Shown piece after piece: positions 44,250 through 56,032 of a DNA stretch of 64,000 nucleotides; positions within the stretch are counted from its first letter, which is position 1, and each line of letters begins with the position of its first letter. The stretch is taken from the NCBI RefSeq assembly GCF_000203815.1, contig NW_004457637.1, positions 372,001 through 436,000 on the forward strand. Reading direction: 5' to 3'. The notes under the pieces are model-generated. The model was not told the origin of the DNA. It saw only the letters and a list, made by a program, of their open reading frames with translations, and made no database searches. The position numbers were made by a program, and so were the translations under genes. Origin of the DNA: Cavenderia fasciculata (taxonomy: Eukaryota; Evosea; Eumycetozoa; Acytosteliales; Cavenderiaceae).

Positions 44250-46250
44250 ATGGTTATTCTTACATTTATTCGGTAAGTATCCAATTTATAGAATTATATT
44301 TATATAGATATAGTTGTAAAAAAAAAGAGAGAATGAGAAGTAGAGTATGTAAAAGAGGAGATAGGAAAGGAGAGAGAAACTATACAACAATAAAAACAAA
44401 TGAACAACTAACAAATTACACATAATATTGATTATTATAATCATGGCGCCTGGATTTCTTACCTCTTTTTTGACTATAAAACAAACAAATACTTCTGTTA
44501 TTCAATCCCTTCCCAACCCAAACAAACTACAAATCAACAATACAAACAAATGAATGATAAAACAGATAGTAGTAACTCTAGAATGTCGACGACTAGAGTT
44601 GTGTTGGAAAAAAACAAAAAGGAGGAATGAATAGGCAACAAAAAGGATAATTATTATAATGTTTTTTTTGAGAGTTTGTTTATTTAGAGATCTTCGTCAT
44701 CGTCGTCGTCGTTGTCGTTTGTGTCATATGTATAATTTCTCTTCTCCCTCTTTTTTTTCTCCCTCTTTTCTTTTTTTCTCTCTCTCTTTTCAACAACTCT
44801 ATAGACCAAACAAACTTTTACTTTTCCACTTCTTCTTACACTGTTGTTATCAATTATTATTATTAGTCATGGAGAGACGGATTTTAACAAATATGGAATA
44901 TTACAAGGACATTTAAATGTTCCATTGAATAACAAAGGGAGGTATCAAGCTGAACAAGTTGGAAAGAAACTTGATCATGATATCTCTAGTACTTTGACCA
45001 GCAACGTTGATCTTGTAATCTCATCGGATTTAGACCGTGCCTATGATACTGCAGCCATCATTGTTGATAAACTATCGATCAAACCATCCAAACCCATCGT
45101 AACGACACCTCTTCTCAGAGAAAGATATCTTGGTAAACTGGAAGGTGTTGATATGCGACAATTGGTCACTTGGGAAGAGCTCCCTGAACAACCAAACAAA
45201 ATGTTGGAATTACAAAATCTCCTCTCTCAAAAATCAAATTTAATTTCAATCATTCAAGATAAAGATCAACCCAAACAACAACAACAACAACAAGAAGTAG
45301 AAGTATTACCAACACCACCACCAATCCAATTAACTAATCAAAATAACAATAATAATAATGAACAAGCACCAAAACTTTTAAATTCACAAATTAGTTATTA
45401 TAATGCACTCAAGCACCTTCCTCAAAAGGAATTAAAAATAGAATCAAAACAAAAATTAATCAAGAGAGCCAAAGAAGCATTCCATTTTATTCTCAATCAA
45501 GTACCTCAAAAATATGTAAACAATAGCACTACTACTATATTTGAATTCAACGATATACTCGGCTCTTCAGTGGTACCACCAGGCGAGGCGGCTCCAATGA
45601 CACCATCTCCATTATCTTCATCTACATCATCCGATGATTCAACGCTTTCATCTTCATCTTCATCTTCATCTTCATCTTCATCTTCATCTTCATCTTCATG
45701 GTCGTCATCATCATCAATCAACAATGAAAATCTCAATCATCTCAATCATTTCAATGAATTAAATATAAATAACAACAACAACAACCAGAATGGTGAATCA
45801 TCTAAAAATCATAGTAGTAGTAGTAGTACGACTACTACTAATGACAAAGAATTTCATATATTGGTTGTATCTCATTCACTGACATTAAAGACGTTACTCA
45901 GTCTTTTGTTGTTAAAGAAACCTTCGTCGACACCTTTTTGCAATTCATCCACCAACAATGAAAGTATCACACAGTCTGAAGAATCCTCTCACCAACATTT
46001 CAAGTGGATTCAATTGGAACTAAAGAATGCTTCACTTTTGCGCACTAGTTTCTCTGTGATTGAAAAGAAAACAAAGGATCAAAAGAAAAGAGCTCCTCGC
46101 GATGTCTACTTTTATCCCATTGTTTCATTAGAAGTTGCAACCCCAAAGTCTTCTTCTCCTCTTTCCATGTCACCTATACAAACTCATCATCATCATCATC
46201 ATCAACATCGTCAAGGACAACAATCAACAACCACCGCCACCAATCCCTAA
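44250..46250 (+). CDS. TIGAR-like histidine phosphatase (phosphoglycerate mutase superfamily)
   Basis: Exon 1 is only 23 nt (44250-44272, MVILTFI plus CG), then a 594-nt intron and exon 2 44867-46250, giving 468 residues. The splice restores the catalytic RHGETDFN motif: CG from exon 1 and T from exon 2 make the Arg codon. Without it the frame has no ATG and reads SHGET. Further motifs: GHLNVPLNNKG, VISSDLDRAYDTA, LRERYLGKLEG, VVPPGEA and the second catalytic His in ILVVSHSLTLKTLL. Order and the PPGEA site fit TIGAR-like fructose-2,6-bisphosphatases. Poly-Ser, Gln and Asn inserts (about 155-335) and a His-run near the end are extra. It likely lowers fructose-2,6-bisphosphate, but related phosphatases act on other substrates. 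Confidence 0.85.
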
Positions 46251-46381
46251 GATAAAAATGTACAACAAATAATCCAACCGATTAATTAATTACCAACCAA
46301 CCAACTCATCTACTCAAATTCTGGATTTAAATTAAAATAACAAATTTAAATCCAGATTGACGAACGCGCAAACAACAAACA

Positions 46382-46414
<33 letters not shown>

Positions 46415-46728
46415 TTTTTTCCAACCAAAAACACAAAGAAAACACAAAACTCTCAACAACAAACATAATAATATTTTTTTCCCTTCTCTCTCACTCTCTC
46501 TCTCGTTAACCAACCAAGTAATATTGGTTTTTTTCCTCAATCAAACTAATCTTCAATGAAAAGTTTGATATCAAAATTGAATAAACAACAATAATTACTT
46601 TTTTTTTCTAAAACCAATAAAATCCAAGAAATTGGACTATGAAAACTAGTTTTTTATCTTTTCGAAAGTTTTATTGTTTGTTTTTTCAAACAAAATAGAT
46701 AACCAATACAATATATATTTATACATAA
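46251..46728. other. Intergenic before mre11
   Basis: 478 bp of AT-rich DNA with an (AAT)n run (46384-46412), CT tracts and the long hairpin listed separately. No gene is seen. Confidence 0.5.
46320..46356. repeat. Perfect 14-bp inverted repeat (hairpin)
   Basis: TCTGGATTTAAATT (46320-46333) and AATTTAAATCCAGA (46343-46356) are exact reverse complements around a 9-nt loop. It lies 70 bp after the stop of the TIGAR-like gene and could fold in its 3' UTR. Confidence 0.85.
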
Positions 46729-49114
46729 ATGGATAGTGATGAAGGAGATATAGAAACCTCTCAACAAGAAGAGGAAAAAGATGAAGATGTATTAAATAAT
46801 AACAACGATGAAGATGAATCATCTAAAATGAATGATGGTGATCAAAAGAAAGATTCAGATCAACAACAACAAGATACAAAGAAATCATCGATTATGAGAA
46901 TATTAGTAGCAACAGATAATCATTTGGGTTATTTAGAAAAAGATCCTATTAGAGGTGATGATTCTTTTAATTCATTTGAAGAGATTCTTCAATATGCACA
47001 CAAGTTAAAAGTAGATATGGTCTTGTTGGGTGGTGATTTATTTCATGATAACAAACCTTCTAGAAGTTGTCTATATCGTACAATGGAGTTGTTTAGAAAG
47101 TATTGTTTAGGTGATACACCAATCAAATTACAATTTCTTTCTGATCAAGCTGTCAATTTCTTTAACAAGTAAGAATAGATAGAGATAGAATATATATATT
47201 TATAATATGTTCCTTTTTTTAACCTTTTTCTTTTTCTTTTTCTTTTTCTTTTTCTATTTAAGATTTCATACAGTAAATTATGAAGATCCAAACTTTAATA
47301 TATCATTACCAGTATTTTCAATTCATGGTAATCATGATGATCCAACAGGTGAAGGTGGTTTAGCAGCATTGGATCTTTTATCAGTATCAAATCTTGTAAA
47401 CTATTTTGGAAAGACAGAGAATATTGATGACATTACAATATACCCGTTGCTCATTGGAAAGGGTGAAACAAAGATTGCAATCTATGGTTTGGGTAACATT
47501 AGAGATGAGCGTCTCTATCGTACATTCCAAAAACAACAAGTCAAACTAATGAAACCAATTGAAAGCAAAGGTGAATGGTTCAATATCCTCGTACTCCATC
47601 AAAACAGAGTGGCACACAACCCCAAAAACTATGTTCACGAACAAATGATTGACAATTTCATCGACTTTGTTCTTTGGGGTCATGAACATGAATGTCTTAT
47701 CAATCCACAACCTTCATCAATTGGTGAATTTCATATTACCCAACCTGGTTCTTCAGTTGCTACTGCCCTAAGTGAAGGTGAATCAAAAGAAAAGTAAATA
47801 TTAAATAATATATATATTTATTCTTCTTTATGTTATTAATTTATTTTCTTTTTTCTTTAGATTTGTTGGACTTTTAGAAGTATACAAGAATCAATTTAGA
47901 TTTAAACCATATCCTTTAAATACAATTAGACCATTTGTATTGGATACTATAACATTGGCAGATAGTAAAATCAATCCAACTGAAAACGAAGAAATAGCAA
48001 CATTTTTGGAAAACAAGGTGGAAGCAATGATTATTATGGCAAAGGAAAAGGCTGCTGGAAAGCCAAGTGAGAATCTATTACCACTCATTCGACTCAAAGT
48101 AGACTATACAGGCTACAGTACTATCAATCCACAGAAATTTGGTCAACGTTTTACTGGAAAGGTGGCCAATCCAAACGATATCCTCCTCTTTACCAGAAAG
48201 AAACCAACCTCTTCCAAAAAACAACAACAAGATGTTTTTGATTCTGAAAAAACAAAACCAGATGACAAGATCAAGGTAGAGGATTTCATATCAGAGTTTT
48301 TAGGTAATACTCCTGCTGATCGTTTAAATATTCTATCTGAAACTGATCTTCACTTTGCTCTTCACAATTTTGTTGATAAAGATGAAAGTGATGCTATTTC
48401 AAAGTATGTATAAAAAAATAATATTATTAATAATAATATATGATATTTATTAATTAATTTTTTTTTTTTTACTTTTAAAGTCTTGTAAATTTATCAATAT
48501 CAAAATCTTCACAATTCTTGAAACGAAATGTTGCAACAAAAGATGCTCATCATGACCATATAGTCAAAACGATTGAAGAGAATTTACCAATTAATTGTAT
48601 ATCTGGTAATGATCAAATCACTAACCCATCAAACTCCACTACATCAACATCTACAACCTCTACACCATCATCAACTCAAAAGAGTAGTACACAACAACAA
48701 AGAGGTGGTTTACAAATGTCACCACCACCAATGCCATTTGATCCAGATGCATTTGAAGGAAATGAAGATGATGAAGAAGATTCACATAGAGACCATCATC
48801 ATCATGGAGCAGATGATCATGGTGATCAATCAAGTAGTGAAGATGAATTATTTAATTCCAATATGTTTAAAACACCTGACCCTCCAAAATCAAAAAAGAC
48901 ACCTGCCTCCAAGAAAAGTGCAACACCAAAGACACCATCATCTACCACCTCTTCACCAAGAACTCCCTACAGATCTCCAGTTGGGTCACAAGTTATTAGT
49001 TTGGATGACTCAGATGATGAAGACGGAAGTGATCAAGATAAAACAAAGAAAAAGAGAGCTAAAAAGGCTGATCCTTCTCCAAATTCTTATGCTAAAAAGA
49101 AATCAAAGCAATAA
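46729..49114 (+). CDS. mre11: Double-strand break repair nuclease MRE11
   Basis: Four exons (46729-47168, 47263-47793, 47861-48403, 48481-49114) join in phase to 715 residues (human 708). After an acidic 55-residue N-terminus come the phosphodiesterase motifs: ATDNHLGY (metal-binding Asp and His), VLLGGDLFHDNKPS, SIHGNHDDPTG, LVLHQNR and WGHEHEC. The capping domain follows (FHITQPGSSVATAL, RPFVLDTI), and the tail is low complexity with an acidic DDSDDEDGSD near the end. With RAD50 and NBS1 it resects DNA ends and activates ATM. It shares the window with TELO2, which stabilises ATM, but the genes are not adjacent. Confidence 0.96.
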
Positions 49115-49180
49115 ACAAAGTCTGTATAAACACAAACCAGGTAATTTTTTTTTTATTTTTTCGATCATTATTATTTTTTT

Positions 49181-50202
49181 TTAACTGTTTGAGTCAAAAC
49201 TATATCTTACACCTTGTAATATCCAATAAACCATCTTGTGGTATGGTGTTGAATAATTTATAGTTTTAAAAGTTTGTTCCAAATGTTTGATATTGTCTTG
49301 AGCCGACTTTTGATCAGAATCTTTAAAGTTTCTTTTCATAAATTCCTTGACCATTGAATATCTTGTTGTATTTGTATATTGTTTCATTGTTAATAATAAA
49401 ATTATTTCTTTAATTCTTGATTCATCAAATACTAAAATAAAAAATAAAGTTAATATTTAATTATATTTTTTTTGATTCTTTTTTTTTTCATTACATACTT
49501 GAATCATTATCAATATCAAACTCTGGTGAAATCAATAAAGAACAAGTTGATTCAAGTTTTCTTTTTTGATTCATATCTCTCCAAAGATAAGTTTTTGCAA
49601 AAAATGAATCAGGACCATTGGCTAGGATACCCTTTTCAACCAATTGTTCACCAATCTTTGTAGTTATTTTCCTTTGGACTTGGTAGTTGAATCCTCTTGA
49701 AATTGACATGATCATTCCTCCAAATGTTTTACTTCTTTTACTCGAAAATTTATCACATTTATTTAAAATATAATCCAATACACCATCTCCAGTTGGTGTA
49801 ATATCAACTACTTTTATTAATATTAAACTATATTGATAAAAAATAAAGTATTAAAAATTTAATTAATTTGTTTGTTTTTCTTTAATCTATTTACTTTTTA
49901 ACTTCTCCCTTTTCAACAGCCAATCTACCTCTTAACAGTAAATCACCCAATGCAACTCCAATAAATCCAAGATAAAAGGGCACATTTGAAGGTGGAAGTC
50001 TACATCTTTGTTGTCCTTGCAACATTAATAAAAATAATTGTTCTGGCAAACTTAGATTATTCTTGTCCAACTGTCCTTGATTTATCTTGTTGTTGCTATT
50101 ATTATTATGTTGATAAAATGATTGTACTTTGGGTGATTCCATCTTTGGGCTGGTATCTAAAAATAAATCATCATGGTTTGGTTGGAGTAAGGATTCGTTC
50201 AT
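49181..50202 (-). CDS. golph3: GOLPH3-family (GPP34 domain) protein
   Basis: Three exons (50202-49895, 49827-49499, 49431-49181) join to 295 residues, the usual length. Seen: NLSLPEQLFLLMLQGQQ, GVALGDLLLRGRLAVEKGEV, then VVDITPTGDGVLDYIL (family block PTGDVLLDE), SRGFNYQVQRKITTKIGEQLVEKGIL, and a C-terminal helix ending YHKMVYWILQGVRYSF. The fold binds PI4P at the Golgi and sorts glycosylation enzymes. The family's tryptophan in the IELLTGETWNPFK block is not conserved here, so lipid or enzyme binding may be altered, and this may be a diverged paralogue. It converges with mre11, with 66 bases between stops. Confidence 0.85.
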
Positions 50203-50872
50203 TTTTTTTTTAAAATGAATGGTCAGAATATATATTATTTTAAAATTTGATTAATTCTTTTAGATAACAAATGAAAATAAAATAATAAAGATTTTGTGAA
50301 CCAACAACAACAACAACAACAATATTATTTTTAAAATTAATTTAATATAATATCCAAATCAGTCAATCCCTTTAAATATTTTTATGTGGGTAGAGAGAGA
50401 TAGAAAGAGAGAGAAGTGTGGTTGAGAGAATGTATATGTGTTGGGGATTTATACACTTTAGAATATCGTATAGTTGGTTGGTTGGATGGATGGATGGATG
50501 GATGGATGGTAGTATCTTATCTGTTTTACCGGACGGAAATCAATTTCATCCTGTTTTTTCTCTTAAGGATTAATATTCATATGTATATGTTGGGGGTAGT
50601 AGTATGTGTTGATATTTTTGTTTCGTTCGAAAAAACTACTCAAACACTACTTCATCAACCACCACCAAACATATATATATATATATATATATGTATTTTT
50701 TTTAATATTCGAAAAATTGTTTATCATTCATGACAAGCAAGATCTTCATTCATCTATGGAACAACTACTTGTCATCTGCCAACAATAAATGAATAAATGT
50801 CAATATGAGGGGTTGTACTATCATTTGGTAATTACGAATGACGCTAAATGTTGATGATCAATCACCATTTTT
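50203..50872. other. Intergenic with GGAT and AT microsatellites
   Basis: About 670 bp. It contains (GGAT)n at about 50482-50508, (AT)n at about 50671-50692 and GA tracts. The plus-strand frames here run through these repeats and are not called. Confidence 0.5.
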
Positions 50873-51709
50873 TTATATAGTAATGGAATTATCATAATAA
50901 TGATGGTTAAATGACGACGAAGTTATAGATGACGTCGCCTGCAATAGAGGTGATGTCGGTGATGATGATAACAATAAAGTTGTCTCACTATGATTATTAT
51001 TACTATTATTATTATTATTAAATAAATTATTTGTATGAGGAGGAGAAGTAGAAGGAGAAAATGTGGAATGACCAAAAGATTGGTAATAGTTGTAAATGGA
51101 TGTTGGTGATTTATGATGATTATGATGGTTAATGTGATGTTGTTCAGTTGGTTCTTGGTTTTGACTAGCAGCATTGGCTTTATAATGTATATTTAATACC
51201 AACAATAGAATAGCTACCAATGAAATTGACATTAACAACAACATGCCAATAAAAAAGGTTGATAGTTTTTGATCTAAAGAAGAATTAATTAATAAATGAT
51301 AGGTTTGGTTATTTTGTTGGTATAAATATTTATATGTACCACAAAAATCACAATGATGATATCTATCAAAGTCTTTCGAAGTATCATTTACACAATCATA
51401 TTGGAATATGATGGTTGATATCATTGGATTATAACATTCTCCAGTGCCATTGTCCAAAGATCCTTTCTCACAACAATCTTTTGACTTGTGAGGTATTATT
51501 GTTGATACATTTGAATCTAGAGAGGATGTTGTTGTTGTTGTTGGATCACCAACAATAAACAAATGACTATTATTATTACTATTCTCAATCGATAGTAGTA
51601 CTACTATAATGATTACTATTACTAAAGTTATATTATTGTTATGATGATGATGATTGTTATAATATTGTTTTTTTCGATGATGTTGTAATATTGTATATCT
51701 ATTATTCAT
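50873..51709 (-). CDS. Membrane protein with Cys-rich ectodomain, unknown
   Basis: A single exon of 278 residues. Residues 1-26 are His/Asn-rich, 27-41 a hydrophobic signal or anchor (ITLVIVIIIVVLLSI). Residues 42-150 form an outer domain with Cys pairs (DCCEKGSLDNGTGEC, YHHCDFCGTY) and several N-x-S/T sites, and 153-174 a second membrane segment (FFIGMLLLMSISLVAILLLVL). The cytoplasmic tail is Asn/Ser/His-rich. The layout fits a type I surface glycoprotein if the first segment is cleaved. I do not recognise a family. Confidence 0.7.
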   Translation of the reverse strand: MNNRYTILQHHRKKQYYNNHHHHNNNITLVIVIIIVVLLSIENSNNNSHLFIVGDPTTTTTSSLDSNVSTIIPHKSKDCCEKGSLDNGTGECYNPMISTIIFQYDCVNDTSKDFDRYHHCDFCGTYKYLYQQNNQTYHLLINSSLDQKLSTFFIGMLLLMSISLVAILLLVLNIHYKANAASQNQEPTEQHHINHHNHHKSPTSIYNYYQSFGHSTFSPSTSPPHTNNLFNNNNNSNNNHSETTLLLSSSPTSPLLQATSSITSSSFNHHYYDNSITI

Positions 51710-52201
51710 CTATATCTACTATCTATCTAATAAAATATCAACCAAAAAGGTATTTTGATTGCTATATACTACATAAATGAATCAGTCTCTTTCTCCACCT
51801 TGAATCAAGGTGATGGGGAGAGAGAGAGAAAGAGAGAAGGACAGACAAGTTGTTCTCTCCTCTCATCCTCCTCCTAGTGTGTGCTATGCTGATGCTAATA
51901 CCACTACCTCTGCACAATCAAACAACATCCTATAGTGTGAAGAAGAAGTGAGGGGTGATCAACTCATACCAATGAGCTTTTTCTTTTAAAACAAAAATAA
52001 GTGGTGTGAGAGACCGACTGACCGATTTAATTGAGGTGAGAGCCCTAAAAAGTAAAAATCTTTGACATGACATGACTGACCAATGTTTGTCTCACTAAAA
52101 AAATGGTCAGTCGGTATGAATGCCATGGCTTATAAGGAGCTCTCCAGAGCTCTTTCAGTTCATTATCAAACTCTTCCAAGCTTGCCTGCCTTCTCTCCAA
52201 G
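51710..52201 (+). promoter_or_regulatory. Promoter region of the small gene at 52202
   Basis: About 490 bp. A TATA-like TTATAAGG at about 52130-52137 lies 65-70 bp before the start codon. It runs directly into GAGCTCT-CC-AGAGCTC (52137-52152), a perfect palindrome. CCTTGAATCAAGG at about 51800 is another short palindrome. CT-rich leader DNA precedes the ATG. The strong TATA element suggests high or regulated expression. Confidence 0.5.
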
Positions 52202-52456
52202 ATGATAGAAAATCAATTAGTATCAAACACCTCCTCCTCCTCCTCCTCCTCTGCTGGTCTCAAGACCGAAGAACCGCAAGCTCCTATTGTTGCTAGTAAG
52301 TAGATACTTTAATTTAATTTAAATACTTTTTTTTTCAAGTTTCTAATCAACATCTTTCCTTTAGAAAACCCAAAATCAATGAATGAAGCAATGTCGTTAT
52401 TAGATAGAATGGATAAACAATTCAGGGCTTATGTTGGTCAAGCCAATACAATTTAA
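52202..52456 (+). CDS. 61-residue small protein, unknown
   Basis: Two exons (52202-52295, 52365-52456) join in phase (donor GTAAGT, acceptor TTTAG) to 61 residues. The N-terminus is polar with a seven-Ser run, then KTEEPQAPIVAKNP. The C-terminal half is an amphipathic helix (NEAMSLLDRMDKQFRAYVGQ) ending in ANTI. There is no membrane segment or signal peptide. A clean TATA-containing promoter, canonical splice sites and conserved phase support a real gene although it is short. The family is not recognised. Confidence 0.65.
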
Positions 52457-52777
52457 ATCACAAGATACTGGAGCTTTTTTTACACAAAAAAGAATTTTCA
52501 CATGTAAATCGGGATCGTCCTTGCTCAAGCCAAGAGAAGACCATCATACTCTTAGTATATTGGATCATAGTTCAATGAAAATGATATCTCTCTAGTAGTA
52601 GTAGTTCAAAGTTGAATCAACTTCAAATGGTTTTTCAACAAGTAATGACTCATATACCTTCCCACCTCTCAACTCATCACAAGTCTAAGCTTTAAAGAAT
52701 AAAAATCGTTAAAAATCGATCAATATGTAATATCATTCTATTTTTATCTTTGTATTATTATTACTCTTTAAAAGAAA
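52457..52777. other. Intergenic after the small gene
   Basis: 321 bp, probably the 3' UTR of the small gene and the promoter of the next. It has a short less AT-rich stretch (TCGGGATCGTCCTTGCTCAA near 52509). Nothing is called. Confidence 0.4.
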
Positions 52778-53885
52778 ATGAATAGTAATCTTTTAGCTTA
52801 TAGTAGTCAAACAATAGTATCATCTTTACCATCAATACCATCATCATCATCTATTCCTCTAAACAACAATAAACAACAAAAAGAAAAAGAAAAAGAAAAG
52901 AAAAAGAAAAAGAAGAATGTACTATTATCAGACTTGATCTATTTGATCATATTTATACCTATTTGTTATCTATGTTATTACCTACCATCATTTTATATTG
53001 AATCATTTGATTATCTATTTGATACAAGTAAATATGTACTTTGGATTTCATCGATCATTATTGGATACACCTATGTCAATCTTGTTACAGAATCTAGAGA
53101 TTATCCTTTTTATTGTAGAAATAAAACTCATAGAGTATGTATATAAAAAAAAGAAATAGATCTATCTATATACCTTGACTAATTATCATCTTTTTTTGTT
53201 GTGCTGTAGGACTTTATACAATTATTAATTATATTGACATTGATGTATTTTATTGCTCCAAGTAAAGCATTAATGGGAAATAGTAATGGTGATAGTACTA
53301 CTACTACTACCACTACTACTACTGCCAATCAAACATTTATATACAACTATGTAACCTATTTTATTCCATACTTTATTGCAATACATTTCACATACTTGGA
53401 TCATAATCTATTGGTCCTAAGAAAAGCTGGTCATAAATTGGGTACACCATCACTTTGGAAAACATATAATTTCCAAGAGATTATTGCCATTGTTCCAATG
53501 ATTCTATTGGTCCTTTCTCTCCTAACTTGGCATCTTTATTTAATTGTAATGACATTAATACAATCTTTTTATTAATTATTATTACTAACAGACAATCTTT
53601 ATTTCTATTTCTATTTTTTAGGCTATAAATGGATTATGGAAATATTATTTAATAGTATATGGAACTGTACTGTCAATTGTTTTAACTATCAATTATATAC
53701 TTGCCAAGACACATTATCTTCACATACACCATTATATTATATTTGGATCACTTATTCCATTCACTGCATTCAATAATGCACTATCATCTTTTTGTCTTGG
53801 TGTTGCTACTGGAATCACTGTAGAAGGTGTTTCTAGATGGTCAATGGCAAAACTATGGTATCCTGGTATTAGAACTTTTAAATAA
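52778..53885 (+). CDS. Multi-pass membrane protein, unknown
   Basis: Three exons (52778-53134, 53210-53545, 53622-53885) join to 318 residues. After a Ser-rich and Lys/Glu-rich cytoplasmic N-terminus (1-47) there are about eight membrane helices, for example DLIYLIIFIPICYLCYYLP, YVLWISSIIIGYTYVNLV, FIQLLIILTLMYFIAP and IIAIVPMILLVLSLLTWHLYL. The C-terminal part carries HYLHIHHYIIFGSLIPFTAF and ITVEGVSRWSMAKLWYPG. The His cluster followed by a PFT turn recalls the last part of LCCL-domain membrane proteins of fungi and plants, but this is a weak resemblance. A Thr run lies between helices. No function is assigned. Confidence 0.75.
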
Positions 53886-54035
53886 ACAAATAAAAAGAAG
53901 TTAAGATAAACCTTTTTTAACTAAAAATAAAGACTAAACTTATATAGTTCTTTTCTTTTTCTTTTTGTTTTAAAGGTGTATACAATGTATGATATATTTT
54001 AGGTTCCCTACTCTTGTAGACTTTTATTAATTAGC

Positions 54036-54820
54036 TTATTCGCCAATGACGTTTCTCTCAGAGACATAAATACCATCGAGGAACTTTCTGACATCTTTGT
54101 ACTTGATTTGAGATCTGAGTTGGATAGTGGCACAGGATTGAGACAATCTTTCGAGACAGTTACCAACGAGGACGATTTCATCCTTGACCTTTTCAGAACG
54201 GACACAGGTGATACCTTCGAGTAACTCAATACGACGAACGATCTTTTCACCGAAGAAGTTACGGATTTCAACAACCTTTCCACCATCAACGACGACGACG
54301 TTGATTGGGAAATGGGCATATACGAATCTCATCTTGTATTCGAAACCCTAAAAAATTAAAATAGTAGGTAGTAGTAGTAGTGATGATATGTTAGTTTTGA
54401 TTCCTTATTTTGTGTTTTGAATAGAGAATTGTATGTACCTTGGTGACACCAGTGATCATGTTCTCAATGTGTGATGAAGCGGTGGTGAGAGCAGCAATTT
54501 GATCACGGAGACCGAACCATAACTCGAGGAGGACGGTGGTGTCCTTCTTGGTCTTGACGAGGGAGATGTCGACTTGCATGTGACTGAGATCACGGTTCAA
54601 GGTACCACGTGGGCCGGTGACTTGGACCTTTCTTCCCTTGATTTGGACAGTAACTGTGATAGATTAGATTGTGAAAAAGATACGTATTTGTGTATAGTGT
54701 AAGGATTAAGGTTGTTAGTCTCGTCTTTTTACTCTTTCTCTCTATCTTGCGTTGTGTTAAGGATTCACACATACCTCCAGTTGGGACCTTAACAGTCTTT
54801 GATGATTTGATAACTTTCAT
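54036..54820 (-). CDS. rpl9: 60S ribosomal protein L9 (uL6)
   Basis: Three exons (54820-54775, 54653-54439, 54347-54036) join to 190 residues, as in other eukaryotes. Seen: [35 protein letters not shown], the [19 protein letters not shown] segment, [36 protein letters not shown] and a C-terminal [16 protein letters not shown]. It is a large-subunit protein near the sarcin-ricin loop. Codon use is biased to C-ending codons, as in highly expressed genes. Confidence 0.97.
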
Positions 54821-55105
54821 CTCTGTGTGTGAACGTAGTAGGGGAATCTAGTTTGTTAGTATGCAGAGTTTTGATACTCCATGGATGGATTCGCCGACTG
54901 AGCTCTGCCGCAGCAGAAAGGATGTCGTGACTTGTGAAAATTGCAAAAAAAAAAAAAAATTTCATTCGCCATCATGAAATAGTCGCCCGTCCTTAAAATT
55001 AAAGTTATCTCTTTATCAAACCGACCGAAACACATTCTTCACTATTCAACATACATTGATTGTTTCCTATAGAAAGAGATAGATAGAGAGAGAGAAAAGA
55101 TAAAA

Positions 55106-56032
55106 ATGAGTAATAAACATTTAGATGATGATTTCTATGGTAGTGATGATTACGATATTGTCAACAACAACAACAACAACAAAGACAAAGATAATGGTTC
55201 AAGAGAAGCAGAGAGATCAAAAGGAAAAATTTATCCTGTATGTCTATATACAATACCCTTTTATTCATCATGGTCATCATCATGATCATCATGGTCATCA
55301 TCATGATCATCATCATCATCATGATCATCATTCTAATAGATTATATATTTTTAGATGGGATATAGAGATGGTCTTGAAGATGGAAAGAATCAAACATTAC
55401 AGATTGGGTTTAACGATGGATTAAAGGAAGGTGTCATTTATGGTTATAATTGGTCTCTGTTGCTTGGTGCTGTTAGTTCTGTAGATGTATTCTTTCATCA
55501 CAACAAACATTTTGCAAATGAGCATACCTCTAAATTGGATGATTTAATTACATCTCTTCGCGTGCTTATTGATTCAAAGTTGGCTTCTCCATCGGTCGAT
55601 GTATTAAAACAAAAGTTTATGGTTTATGAACATATCGATCAACCAACTATAGTAACAAAGACAAAGAAATCTTCAAACTTTGATGGATGTTGTGGTGGCA
55701 GTCAAAATGATGATGGTTGTTGTAAACAAGTTGAGGAAAAAGAAGAAAATACAAAAAGTTCTTGTTGTTCAACTCTAGAGTCATGTTCAACTACAACAAC
55801 AACAACAACAACAACAAATCAAGATGATCAACTACAACAACAACTACAACAAAAACAACAATCAAATTTAGATGAAAAGATTCAAAAGGAATTTGAAGAG
55901 GAAAAGGAATTCATTAGATTTAGATTAGAGTGTATTGAAGCTATCAACAAATGTGGATTAAAAGGTGAACAAATTATCAATGATTGTTTGACCAAAAAGA
56001 TGACTGTCAAATTTGGCAGCTCAAGTTATTAA
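55106..56032 (+). CDS. yae1: YAE1 domain protein (YAE1/LTO1 complex)
   Basis: Two exons (55106-55237, 55355-56032) join to 269 residues. The first exon encodes an acidic/Asn-rich leader. Exon 2 starts with the deca-GX3 repeat of Yae1: MGYRDGLEDGKNQTLQIGFN then DGLKEGVIYGYNWSLLLGA (residues about 45-85). The middle region is Cys-rich (GCCGGSQNDDGCC, SSCCSTLESC), followed by Thr and Gln runs and a Lys/Glu helix. Yae1 with Lto1 hands an Fe-S cluster to ABCE1 (Rli1) for ribosome recycling. The Cys pairs may bind metal, which is inference. The intron holds an ATC/ATG microsatellite (about 55270-55332). Confidence 0.85.

Noticed and set aside
45640-45710. (TCATCT)n and similar trinucleotide or hexanucleotide tracts as special repeats
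   Set aside because: They encode Ser, Asn or Gln runs common in dictyostelid proteins and are not unusual here.
44844-46250. Phosphatase frame starting at a TTG with SHGET
   Set aside because: No ATG is present there; the upstream 23-nt exon gives an ATG and the catalytic RHGET.
50416-50788. Plus-strand frames upstream of the membrane protein
   Set aside because: They run through GGAT and AT microsatellites.
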